From an uncultured Lachnospiraceae bacterium (lineage in GTDB: Bacteria > Bacillota > Clostridia > Lachnospirales > Lachnospiraceae), in the NCBI GenBank assembly GCA_910588405.1, contig CAJUPT010000049.1:1-28255 (forward strand): 28,255 nt of DNA. The letters run 5' to 3'. The notes below the pieces were generated by a model. The model saw only the letters and a program-made list of their open reading frames with translations. It was not told the origin of the DNA and did no database searches. Below, in pieces: positions 6,731-14,191 of this stretch. Numbering within the stretch: the stretch's first letter is position 1; the number at the start of each line of letters is the position of its first letter. Made by a program: the position numbers and the translations under genes.

Positions 6731-6959
6731 CTGCCTTTAATCTGGTCAGGCCTGGAAAATTGTCGGACGTAAAATTGTCCATATTGCAATCAATAGGGAC
6801 TTGTGTTACAATTTTTAAGGAAAGCATCATACGCAAAGCAAACAAGGCCCGCTTCCCACGGTTATTCAAAAAATCGGAATATCGAATTTTTTGAGACCTG
6901 GAATACAGGACATGCATTAGGTAACGTCGAATAAACGCCATGTTCGGGAGAGTAACCAT
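6726..6959 (-). other. Unrecognised 77-codon open stretch, possible gene remnant
   Basis: An open frame of 77 codons starting Met-Val-Thr-Leu-Pro-Asn-Met-Ala-Phe-Ile-Arg-Arg has a basic N-terminal half resembling the end of a transposase or other DNA-binding protein, but I recognise no family. There is no ribosome binding site, and the stop lies inside the direct repeat at 6719-6730. The + strand promoter and leader run through it in the opposite sense, so it is most likely non-coding or a decayed fragment. Confidence 0.15.
6784..6812 (+). promoter_or_regulatory. Promoter of the central glycan operon (extended -10)
   Basis: -35 TTGCAA (6784-6789) is followed after a 17-bp spacer by -10 TACAAT (6807-6812), with TG at 6804-6805 forming an extended -10 (TGTTACAAT). 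Transcription would start near 6819 and read into the gene at 7145. It is back to back with the promoter at 6662-6690. Confidence 0.6.
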
Positions 6960-7144
6960 CCTGTGTGGTTCATCGGATTTCCTATTTCTGGATAAAAAAG
7001 AAATTCAGCGTTCATCCACCTAGAAATTTGTTGCTGACTAGATTGCAAAGGAATGTTTGGAGCAAAAAGTATGTCGGAGATGTTAATATGATAATAAAAT
7101 ATATGGATTAAAAGAAGACTGTAATTTATAGGAGCAATGATAGT
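6819..7144 (+). promoter_or_regulatory. Long 5' leader of the glycan operon, candidate antiterminator loading region
   Basis: If the promoter at 6784-6812 is used, the operon has an untranslated leader of about 325 nt before ATG 7145. It contains one clear stem-loop (6865-6894: TCAAAAAATCG paired with CGAATTTTTTGA around GAATAT, one bulge). A weaker AACCA/TGGTT hairpin lies near 6954-6970. Neither is followed by a T run, so no intrinsic terminator is seen. LoaP-type antiterminators are known to use an RNA hairpin in the target operon's leader, and the NusG paralog lies about 2.5 kb upstream. I could not identify a specific LoaP motif. The rest of this 514-bp intergenic stretch holds nothing else I recognise. 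GGAG (7131-7134) serves the first gene. Confidence 0.4.
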
Positions 7145-8110
7145 ATGAGATTGACGCAGTATAAAGATTTTGGGTATTATTATATATTGTCTAAACTGAG
7201 GGAAAAAGTGGTTTTAGGAGAAAATGCCCGAAACTTTTTTTTAAAACATTCCGATTATGGTGATAGTCAAATGTGTTCGGTATCGGTTATAAATAAATTA
7301 TTATGTGATTTAATAATAAGTGAGAAGCCATTTATGGTGGGGAGGCTTGGCGGAACAGAGTTGAGCGCATTAAAAATATTCGATTTTGGATTGTCTGACA
7401 AATATGAAAAATGTTTGGAACAAATGCAGACTTGGTCAGGCTTTTTTCCTAAAACGCTGGAGGCCGGAAACGCTTTTAAAGAATTAATGATAGATGTTAT
7501 TCCTGAAGCGGATATTTTAGGAGTTTGGGGACAGCCTTTTGAAGATTATTATATGAGTCGTTTTGGTTCGGAACAGTTGAAATCTGTTTATTTACCTGAT
7601 CTTGAACCTTGGAGTTATCCGGAAAACCCCTGGTCCGCTGCATTGAAAAACAAAAAAGTACTGATCATTCATCCGTTTGCAGACACACTTAAAAAACAAT
7701 ATGCAAAAAGGGAAAAAATATACCCTGGGACGGAAATTCTTCCACAGTTTGATTTGGATGTATTGAAAGCTGTCCAAACTGTGGCAGGAGAAAAAGACGA
7801 TAGATTCCAAAATTGGTTTGAAGCCTTAGATTGGATGTATGATGAGGCATTAAAAAGAGACTTTTCGATAGCGATTATTGGATGCGGGGCATATGGATTT
7901 CCTTTGGCAGCAAAATTAAAACGAGTAGGAAAACAGGCAGTTCATTTAGGAGGAGCGACGCAGCTTTTCTTTGGGATAAAAGGAAGAAGATGGGAAACGG
8001 AATCTTCCTATAAATATGTCCAAAGATTTTTCAATGATTTTTGGGTGTATCCTGACTATAACGAAAAACCTAAAAGAGCGTCAGAGGTTGAAAACGGATG
8101 TTATTGGTGA
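7145..8110 (+). CDS. Putative glycosyltransferase, GT-D-fold-like
   Basis: This 321-aa protein resembles a family annotated in Firmicutes glycan loci as GT-D-fold glycosyltransferases. Residues about 62-72 read Met-Val-Gly-Arg-Leu-Gly-Gly-Thr-Glu-Leu-Ser, similar to the Gly-Arg-x-(Asp/Gly)-Gly-x-Glu core of that fold. The C-terminal half has Ile-Ile-Gly-Cys-Gly-Ala-Tyr-Gly-Phe-Pro-Leu-Ala-Ala and His-Leu-Gly-Gly-Ala-Thr-Gln-Leu-Phe-Phe-Gly-Ile, both typical of these proteins. There is no membrane segment or signal peptide. The activity is inferred from family and context; the donor is unknown. It is the first gene of the central + operon, with GGAG 10 nt upstream, and its end overlaps the ABC transporter gene by 13 nt. 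Confidence 0.65.
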   Translation: MRLTQYKDFGYYYILSKLREKVVLGENARNFFLKHSDYGDSQMCSVSVINKLLCDLIISEKPFMVGRLGGTELSALKIFDFGLSDKYEKCLEQMQTWSGFFPKTLEAGNAFKELMIDVIPEADILGVWGQPFEDYYMSRFGSEQLKSVYLPDLEPWSYPENPWSAALKNKKVLIIHPFADTLKKQYAKREKIYPGTEILPQFDLDVLKAVQTVAGEKDDRFQNWFEALDWMYDEALKRDFSIAIIGCGAYGFPLAAKLKRVGKQAVHLGGATQLFFGIKGRRWETESSYKYVQRFFNDFWVYPDYNEKPKRASEVENGCYW

Positions 8111-9849
8111 ATAATTTAAAAAAGTTGAATTATATTTTTACAAAAGACCAGAAATGGAAGATTTCAGTCTTGTTTCTCATGATTATAATGGGCGCGTTTG
8201 CAGAATTGTTTGGCGTTTCGGCAGTTTTACCATTGATTCAGTTGGCGATGAAGCCATCTATTATAGAGGAAAATATTTTAATTGGTAAAATTGCAGAAAT
8301 ATTTCATTGCTCGGCGCCGAGAGAACTATTGTTTGTCATGGCTTTGGGGCTCACATTGGTATTTTTGGTTAAAAATATTTATATTATTGTGATGTATGTA
8401 TTTCAGTATAGATTTATTTATAATAACCAGAGGCGTCTGGCTGTTCGGCTGATGAAAGCATATATGCGGAAACCTTATGTATTTCATCTGAAAAAAAATT
8501 CAGCAGAGTTGCAGAGAAATGCCAATTCAGATTCAGAGCAATTTTATTATGTGATTTTGACAATTCTGCAATTTCTAACAGATATTCTTTTGATTGGCGT
8601 TTTGTTCGCCTTTTTATTATACAAAGACATTATGATGACATTAGTTTCTATGGCCTTTATCTTATCGTTTATGGGTATTTATTATAAATGGGCAAAAAAT
8701 AGGGTCAAGAAACTGGGAATTGTCCGTCATGACTCAAATATGAAAATTATTCAATATTTGGTACAGGCTTTTGAGGGAATTAAGGAAATCAAGGTGGCTG
8801 GAAAAGAAGAACACTTTGAAAAAGCATATGAGACCGAATATGGAAAGTATACAGAAGCGGTCAGAAGGCACAGTATCTATAATGTTATTCCAAAGTATCT
8901 TTTGGAAACGGTTGCGATTGCCGGGATTATGTTGGTAATTATGCTTCAGGTTGCACTAGGGGGAAATATAAATGCCCTGGTGGAGAACTTGGCAGTATTT
9001 TCTATTGCAGTATTTAAGTTGATACCATCCGCCAATCGGATTAATGGTTCTTTAAATTCTATAGTTTATGATCTGCCTTCTGTAAATACGGTATATGAAG
9101 ATTTGCGGGAGGCAGAAGCGCCAGTGACAGAGAGGGAAAAAGGAATAGAAGCGGATAAGTCTTGTCAGAAGCTGAAATTTGAGCAGGAAGTACGGGTCCA
9201 GGCTTTGTGGTATTGTTATCCTGATTCGGGAACGTATGTTTTGGAAGATGTTATGATGAATATTCCAAAAGGTAGAGCAGTAGCTTTTGTGGGAGAGTCG
9301 GGGTCAGGTAAGACAACTCTGGCAGATATTATTTTGGGGATATTGATACCAGAGCGGGGACGTATTTTAGTAGATGGAAAAGATATATATGAGAATTTGC
9401 CAGGATGGAGAAAAAATATAGGGTATATTTCTCAAAATATTTTTTTAATGGATGATACGATTCGTCATAATATTGCCTTTGGTTTGGATGACGGAGAAAT
9501 AGATGACAGACAGTTGCGCCATGCAATTGAGCAGGCTCAGTTAAGTGGTTATGTAGATGGGCTGCCAGAGGGGGTGGATACTTTGGTTGGTGAACGAGGT
9601 ACTCGTATGTCCGGGGGACAGCGTCAGAGAATCGGAATTGCCAGAGCGTTATATTATGACCCTGAACTTCTTATTATGGATGAAGCTACATCTGCATTGG
9701 ATCAGGAAACAGAACGGGCTGTTATGGAATCTATAGAAGCATTATATGGAGCTAAAACCTTGATTATTATTGCCCACCGTCTATCAACGATCGAACGGTG
9801 CGATATGGTGTTCGAGGTAAAAGATAAAAGGGTCTTGAGGAGAAAATAA
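8098..9849 (+). CDS. ABC-type lipid-linked glycan exporter (PglK/MsbA-like half transporter)
   Basis: The 583-aa protein is a fused permease-ATPase. Six hydrophobic helices fill about residues 20-310. The nucleotide-binding domain has Walker A Gly-Glu-Ser-Gly-Ser-Gly-Lys-Thr-Thr (399-407), signature Met-Ser-Gly-Gly-Gln-Arg-Gln-Arg (504-511), Walker B ending Met-Asp-Glu (Asp528, catalytic Glu529) and the switch His560, so it should be active as a homodimer. Size and organisation match Campylobacter PglK, which flips undecaprenyl-linked oligosaccharide across the membrane. The setting among glycosyltransferases beside a Wzy-like gene, with no Wzx in the window, suggests the same job. The general MsbA-type exporter class is the alternative. 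It starts inside the preceding gene (13-nt overlap) and its TAA abuts the next ATG. Confidence 0.88.
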   Translation: MLLVNNLKKLNYIFTKDQKWKISVLFLMIIMGAFAELFGVSAVLPLIQLAMKPSIIEENILIGKIAEIFHCSAPRELLFVMALGLTLVFLVKNIYIIVMYVFQYRFIYNNQRRLAVRLMKAYMRKPYVFHLKKNSAELQRNANSDSEQFYYVILTILQFLTDILLIGVLFAFLLYKDIMMTLVSMAFILSFMGIYYKWAKNRVKKLGIVRHDSNMKIIQYLVQAFEGIKEIKVAGKEEHFEKAYETEYGKYTEAVRRHSIYNVIPKYLLETVAIAGIMLVIMLQVALGGNINALVENLAVFSIAVFKLIPSANRINGSLNSIVYDLPSVNTVYEDLREAEAPVTEREKGIEADKSCQKLKFEQEVRVQALWYCYPDSGTYVLEDVMMNIPKGRAVAFVGESGSGKTTLADIILGILIPERGRILVDGKDIYENLPGWRKNIGYISQNIFLMDDTIRHNIAFGLDDGEIDDRQLRHAIEQAQLSGYVDGLPEGVDTLVGERGTRMSGGQRQRIGIARALYYDPELLIMDEATSALDQETERAVMESIEALYGAKTLIIIAHRLSTIERCDMVFEVKDKRVLRRK

Positions 9850-11076
9850 ATGTCGAACAGAAAGAAAAAAAATGCCGTCAGTGTGAAAAAAAATGTGGGA
9901 TTGATGAAATATGCATGCTGGGCGATGATTTTTTTATTGTTTATGGTATCTTTTCGAGTGCCCGTGCTGAGCTATCGGATCATATTGATTTTTCTTGTGA
10001 TTTTTGAAGGATTTTTAATTCTGAACCATGAGAAACTGCTGTTAGATACAAAAACATCTATCTTGTTAGTTATAATGCCAATTCATGTTATTATATATAA
10101 CCTTTGCGTTATGTCAACAAAAGATGGAAGGGGAATCGCACTGGCATGTTTTCCTGCGCTGTATTATCTGTTAGGAAAGCAGTTGCTTTATTATCCACAG
10201 GAAATACAGGACGAGGGAAAAAAAATGTGGCGGGTAATTGGAGCGATTTTGATGGGGCATTTGATATTTAGTCTGATAGAAATTTACTCTTTTTATACTT
10301 CTGCAGGATACCCGGGAAGAATATGGTACGATTTTTGGACAAAGAGTACCTATTATGCAACTCGGTATAGCTTTTACGCGATCGTATGGATTTCTCTTCT
10401 TTTTTATGGTTTGTGGAGTATTATTCAAAAGAAAGTATGGCGGGGATTATGCCTTATTGTAGGCATTATTGTGATCAGCGCGCTTAATATTTTTAATGGA
10501 AATCGCCTCCATGTGGGGAGCCTGGTAATTGTATTTGCTTTTTCTTTGCTGATATTCTGTATACAAAATAGAAAGAATCGGAAATTACTAATCAGGGTGG
10601 GAGCTGTGATAGCAGGAATTGCAATAATTTTGTTTTTGCTTTTCGTGTTCGATGTAGGCCATATAAAAGAGTTCTACTATGTGCAGCGGCTTTTAAATGT
10701 AATGTCGGATGTGAGGTTTGATATTTATAAAAACGTTTTTGATCAGATGCCGACTTATTTGTGGGGAGGACGAAAGATTGACATAAGCCCCTATGGGCAT
10801 GCTCATAATATGTGGCTGCAGATATATATTGACTCTGGAATAATTTCTTTTTTGGGCATGTGTCTTTTTACGATATTAAATATTCGGGATTGCATCAAAA
10901 TTATATTAAGCAATGAAATTAAGACATCGTATAAGTATATTATCCCTCCAATTTGCTGTGGTTTTTTGATTTATTTCTTCTTTGAAGATGGTGGAGAGGA
11001 TTATTTTATTTATTATACACTTTTTGCAGGTATAGCGGCACAGATCATCCAAGCGGAGATGAAAAAGGAGAGCTAA
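9850..11076 (+). CDS. Wzy-like polysaccharide polymerase / O-antigen ligase family membrane protein
   Basis: This 408-aa protein is almost wholly hydrophobic, with about ten to twelve membrane spans. Near residues 300-330 it has Pro-Thr-Tyr-Leu-Trp-Gly-Gly, then His-Ala-His-Asn-Met-Trp-Leu-Gln followed by an Asp-Ser-Gly turn. This His-x-His-Asn...Gly pattern in a loop between helices is characteristic of O-antigen polymerases and ligases. The inferred role is joining lipid-linked repeat units on the outer membrane face of the cytoplasmic membrane. AGGAG (9838-9842) is 7 nt before the ATG, and the stop overlaps the next start (TAATG at 11074-11078). Sequence is poorly conserved in this class, so ligase versus polymerase cannot be separated. 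Confidence 0.78.
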   Translation: MSNRKKKNAVSVKKNVGLMKYACWAMIFLLFMVSFRVPVLSYRIILIFLVIFEGFLILNHEKLLLDTKTSILLVIMPIHVIIYNLCVMSTKDGRGIALACFPALYYLLGKQLLYYPQEIQDEGKKMWRVIGAILMGHLIFSLIEIYSFYTSAGYPGRIWYDFWTKSTYYATRYSFYAIVWISLLFYGLWSIIQKKVWRGLCLIVGIIVISALNIFNGNRLHVGSLVIVFAFSLLIFCIQNRKNRKLLIRVGAVIAGIAIILFLLFVFDVGHIKEFYYVQRLLNVMSDVRFDIYKNVFDQMPTYLWGGRKIDISPYGHAHNMWLQIYIDSGIISFLGMCLFTILNIRDCIKIILSNEIKTSYKYIIPPICCGFLIYFFFEDGGEDYFIYYTLFAGIAAQIIQAEMKKES

Positions 11077-11930
11077 TGCGGGTTATAGTGAATTTACCAG
11101 GAGGTTTTGGCAATCAACTATTTGCTTATGCGTTTGGATATGCTTTATCGCAACGGTTACAGGCAGAACTTTATGTGGATACTAGTACTCAAGACAATGG
11201 GATCGGGCGAGAGCTTGAATTATTAAATTTTAATGTAGAGTATGTGGGAAGATTATCCTATGTTTATAAACATAATCTGATTAACCGGGCAGTGTTTAAT
11301 AAGCTGCGGCGACGAAACATGATTGGCTGGGCAACAAAAATGTATTGTGAGAGTCATCCTTCTATATATGAAGTCGAAGTGAGTAATATAAAAAGCGATA
11401 CCTACTTTTTGGGGTCCTGGCAGAGTGAGAAGTATTTCAGAGAGTATCGAAGGAAATTATTAGAAATGTTTCAGCCTAAAACGGAACGGTCAGTTAGTGT
11501 GAAAAAAATTGTAGAAACGGTATCAGAGCAAAATAGTGTGGCGTTGCATGTTAGAAGAGGCGATTATGTTTCGATTGGCTGTCAGGTTCATATGGATTTT
11601 TATGATAAGGCTTTACAGCTGTTAAAGGAAAAATTGAAAGGACATTGGACATTGTATGTTTTTTCAGATGATATTACATTTTGCAGAAGATATTTTATTA
11701 AATATTTAGATAATATATCGATAGTATATCCGGAGTATCAATCAGATAATAAGACGTTGGATGACTTTCTTATTATGAGTCGCTGTAAACATATGATTAT
11801 GGCAAACAGTACTTACAGCTGGTGGGCGGCATGGCTTAACAGTAATCACGAAAAAATAGTTATATGTCCTGAGTTAGGAATGTGGACGAAGGATTTTTAT
11901 CCAAACGAGTGGATAAAAATTAAAGCTTAA
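11076..11930 (+). CDS. Alpha-1,2-fucosyltransferase family (GT11)
   Basis: The 284-aa protein has the GT11 hallmarks: an N-terminal Pro-Gly-Gly-Phe-Gly-Asn-Gln-Leu-Phe loop (residues 8-16), the GDP-fucose-binding His-Val-Arg-Arg-Gly-Asp-Tyr (158-164), Phe-Ser-Asp-Asp (mid C-terminal domain) and Asn-Ser-Thr-Tyr-Ser-Trp-Trp-Ala-Ala-Trp-Leu. Family enzymes transfer fucose from GDP-fucose, usually alpha-1,2 to galactose; the acceptor here is inferred to be the repeat unit. Length is normal. AAGGAG is about 7 nt upstream, and the ATG overlaps the preceding stop by one base. GDP-fucose synthesis genes (gmd, fcl) are not in the window. A related but divergent enzyme is encoded at 13082-14101. Confidence 0.92.
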   Translation: MRVIVNLPGGFGNQLFAYAFGYALSQRLQAELYVDTSTQDNGIGRELELLNFNVEYVGRLSYVYKHNLINRAVFNKLRRRNMIGWATKMYCESHPSIYEVEVSNIKSDTYFLGSWQSEKYFREYRRKLLEMFQPKTERSVSVKKIVETVSEQNSVALHVRRGDYVSIGCQVHMDFYDKALQLLKEKLKGHWTLYVFSDDITFCRRYFIKYLDNISIVYPEYQSDNKTLDDFLIMSRCKHMIMANSTYSWWAAWLNSNHEKIVICPELGMWTKDFYPNEWIKIKA

Positions 11931-11963
11931 TATTAATAAGATGATATTTTGAGGGTATGTAAA

Positions 11964-13025
11964 ATGGATGATTATGGAAAAACGAGTGTTATCATACCTG
12001 TATATAATTGTGAAAAATATTTGTCAAAATGTCTGCAGAGTATTGTTGAGCAATCTTATGTGAATATAGAAATTATTGTTGTTGATGATGGGTCAACAGA
12101 TGCTAGTCGACATATATGTGATTTATATGCCAGGCAAGACGATAGAGTAAAAGTACTTTATCAGATGAATGCAGGACCCGGAGCGGCAAGAAATGCTGCG
12201 CTGGAGATCATGACAGGCGATTATATCACCTATATTGACGCAGATGATTATGTGGCGAAAGATTATGTTGAGACTATGGTTGAATTGCTGAATAATTATG
12301 GCGCGGATATAGCGGAGGTCGGCTTCGTTCGTATGCTGCAGGCTCGAAATGATTTTGATTGTTCGGATGGATCTGTTCTGTGTTTTGATGGGCCGGATTT
12401 TTTGATAAAGGATTACTTTTCAAAAGAAAAACGGGTTAGAAATTGCGCAGGAGGCAGAATGTATGTGGCAGATCGCTTTAAAGACATTCGCTACAGTGAA
12501 AAATTAGTAGGGGAGGACAGCGAATATTCTTTGAAAATGTTAGCAAAATGCAGACGTCTGGTGAAATACAATAAATGTCTATATGTATGTAGGGCATACC
12601 AAGAAAGTTTGACAAGAGGAACGTTGGTCCACAGACATTTTGATGTGGTGGATATATTTTATAGAGATTTTATGTTTGCGCAGAAGCTGGACATAGAGTT
12701 GGATGACTGGAAAGATTTTTTTAATAGTTTTACGAAGGTTTGTTATGGCTTATTGGAAAAAATCGCACTTCAGAAAAAGGAAAAAGAGTTTACATCTGAA
12801 TTAAAGAATATGACTTTGATTTTTCATAAAATAAGTCAGCTGGCGATAGAACACGGCGTTATATTGTCAAAGCAGCTTGAACAAGATATAGAAAGTATTG
12901 ATAAATGGGCAAAGATATATAGAAGAAAAAACTGTCTTCAAATCTTAATAAAACGCATCAGGCATTGCATTTCAGGGACGATGGCGTTTTGTAAAGTAAA
13001 ACTGTCATATGAATATAAAATTTAG
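11964..13025 (+). CDS. Glycosyltransferase family 2
   Basis: A GT-A domain occupies the N-terminal 120 residues: Ser-Val-Ile-Ile-Pro-Val-Tyr-Asn, Val-Val-Asp-Asp-Gly-Ser-Thr-Asp (nucleotide binding), Asn-Ala-Gly-Pro-Gly-Ala-Ala-Arg-Asn, and Tyr-Ile-Asp-Ala-Asp-Asp-Tyr, the DxD metal site. The C-terminal 200 residues are helical and basic, as in EpsH/WaaB-like GT2 enzymes. The substrate is unknown. Start choice: the frame is open from a TTG at 11949, but GAGGG (11951-11955) is correctly placed 8 nt before ATG 11964, giving 353 aa. It follows the GT11 gene by 33 nt in the same operon. Confidence 0.9.
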   Translation: MDDYGKTSVIIPVYNCEKYLSKCLQSIVEQSYVNIEIIVVDDGSTDASRHICDLYARQDDRVKVLYQMNAGPGAARNAALEIMTGDYITYIDADDYVAKDYVETMVELLNNYGADIAEVGFVRMLQARNDFDCSDGSVLCFDGPDFLIKDYFSKEKRVRNCAGGRMYVADRFKDIRYSEKLVGEDSEYSLKMLAKCRRLVKYNKCLYVCRAYQESLTRGTLVHRHFDVVDIFYRDFMFAQKLDIELDDWKDFFNSFTKVCYGLLEKIALQKKEKEFTSELKNMTLIFHKISQLAIEHGVILSKQLEQDIESIDKWAKIYRRKNCLQILIKRIRHCISGTMAFCKVKLSYEYKI

Positions 13026-13081
13026 TTCGTATGGATGGGTATGGCTTGAGAAGCAGGACGGCTATATAAAATAGAGGGAAT

Positions 13082-14101
13082 ATGAAGATTAGGGAAAATT
13101 ACTATAAAGGAAAAGCGAAATTAAGATACATTTTTTATAACCGGAATTTCGGGAAGATATGGTATCCGTATCTTTATCCTTCTTATTGGCATATGAAAGG
13201 AATGAAAAAGCTCCCCCAAAAACAGTATATAAACTATTTTTCAGCACGTCCCAATCCGGGCGCAGGAATTGGACATCAAATGGCAAATTGGATTGCGGGG
13301 TATTGGTTTTCAAAGCAATTCGGACTTTTATTTGCTCATATTCCTTTTTCTACATCTAGAATTCCTTATACCAGTTCGCCCTGGGAGTACTTTCTAGGTT
13401 TTGGTCAGGGGGAAATAACGGTAGAGGAATTGGTGGAGAGGAGGGGATACCAACTTGTTCGTATTCCTTTGTTTAATGAAAAACAGAAAAATGAATTAGA
13501 AATGATTCGTTGTATCATCCGTTCTTATACAGATCAGAAAACGGTGTTTTTGGCTGAGCAGGATCAGTTTTACGAGGCACAGTATGGCGTTATGGATACG
13601 ATTCAAAAAAAATTTTATGCAGCGCCGGTAGAGAGAGGAAAATTGGTCTATGAAAAGGATAAAGGAATTCATATAGCTGTTCATGTCAGACGAGGAGATG
13701 TGACGAAAAATTCTTCCAATCCCAATATTCAGATGCGTTGGCTGGATTTATGCTATTATGAAGAAATATTGAAGCAGATTGTATTATATTTGTCGGAGAA
13801 GAATGTCCATATTTATATTTTCTCTCAAGATATAAAAGAAGTAACTGATTCGTTTTCTGCTTTTCCCAATGTGCATTTTTGTTTGGACATGAATGAGCAA
13901 GATACATTCTGGCATTTGACGCAGGCAGATGTCTTGATTATAAGTAAAAGTTCATTTTCGTATAAACCAGCGTTGTTGTCGTCTGGTGTTGTGATCGCGC
14001 CAAAGTGTTTCTGGCATGGATATCCGGAATCAAAACGTTGGATAATTGTAGATGAGGAGAATCCGAAATTTTATTTTGAAAATGTACGGGATTTGTTTTG
14101 A
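13082..14101 (+). CDS. Divergent fucosyltransferase-like protein (HxRRGD)
   Basis: This 339-aa protein is not a close copy of the GT11 gene, yet it has the same landmarks: an N-terminal Pro-Gly-Ala-Gly-Ile-Gly-His-Gln-Met-Ala-Asn-Trp loop (compare Gly-Gly-Phe-Gly-Asn-Gln), then Ala-Val-His-Val-Arg-Arg-Gly-Asp-Val (His201-Asp206), the donor phosphate-binding motif of GT11/GT23/O-fucosyltransferase-superfamily enzymes, and later Ile-Phe-Ser-Gln-Asp and Ile-Ser-Lys-Ser-Ser-Phe-Ser-Tyr. It probably transfers fucose or a related 6-deoxy sugar from a GDP donor; linkage and acceptor are unknown. There is no signal peptide. GAGGG (13074-13078) lies close before the ATG. It is the last gene of the AT-rich central run. 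Confidence 0.72.
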   Translation: MKIRENYYKGKAKLRYIFYNRNFGKIWYPYLYPSYWHMKGMKKLPQKQYINYFSARPNPGAGIGHQMANWIAGYWFSKQFGLLFAHIPFSTSRIPYTSSPWEYFLGFGQGEITVEELVERRGYQLVRIPLFNEKQKNELEMIRCIIRSYTDQKTVFLAEQDQFYEAQYGVMDTIQKKFYAAPVERGKLVYEKDKGIHIAVHVRRGDVTKNSSNPNIQMRWLDLCYYEEILKQIVLYLSEKNVHIYIFSQDIKEVTDSFSAFPNVHFCLDMNEQDTFWHLTQADVLIISKSSFSYKPALLSSGVVIAPKCFWHGYPESKRWIIVDEENPKFYFENVRDLF

Positions 14102-14191
14102 TAGAATGGGGATATGTGTGTCTGTGTAGGAAATTTGAAATAAAATTGTGTGGTTATGATTTGATCAGATATTGAACTACGAAAGGAATAA

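Noticed and set aside
6865..6894. Stem-loop in the leader as an intrinsic terminator
   Set aside because: The T run is inside the 3' arm of the stem, not after it, so it lacks the terminator geometry.
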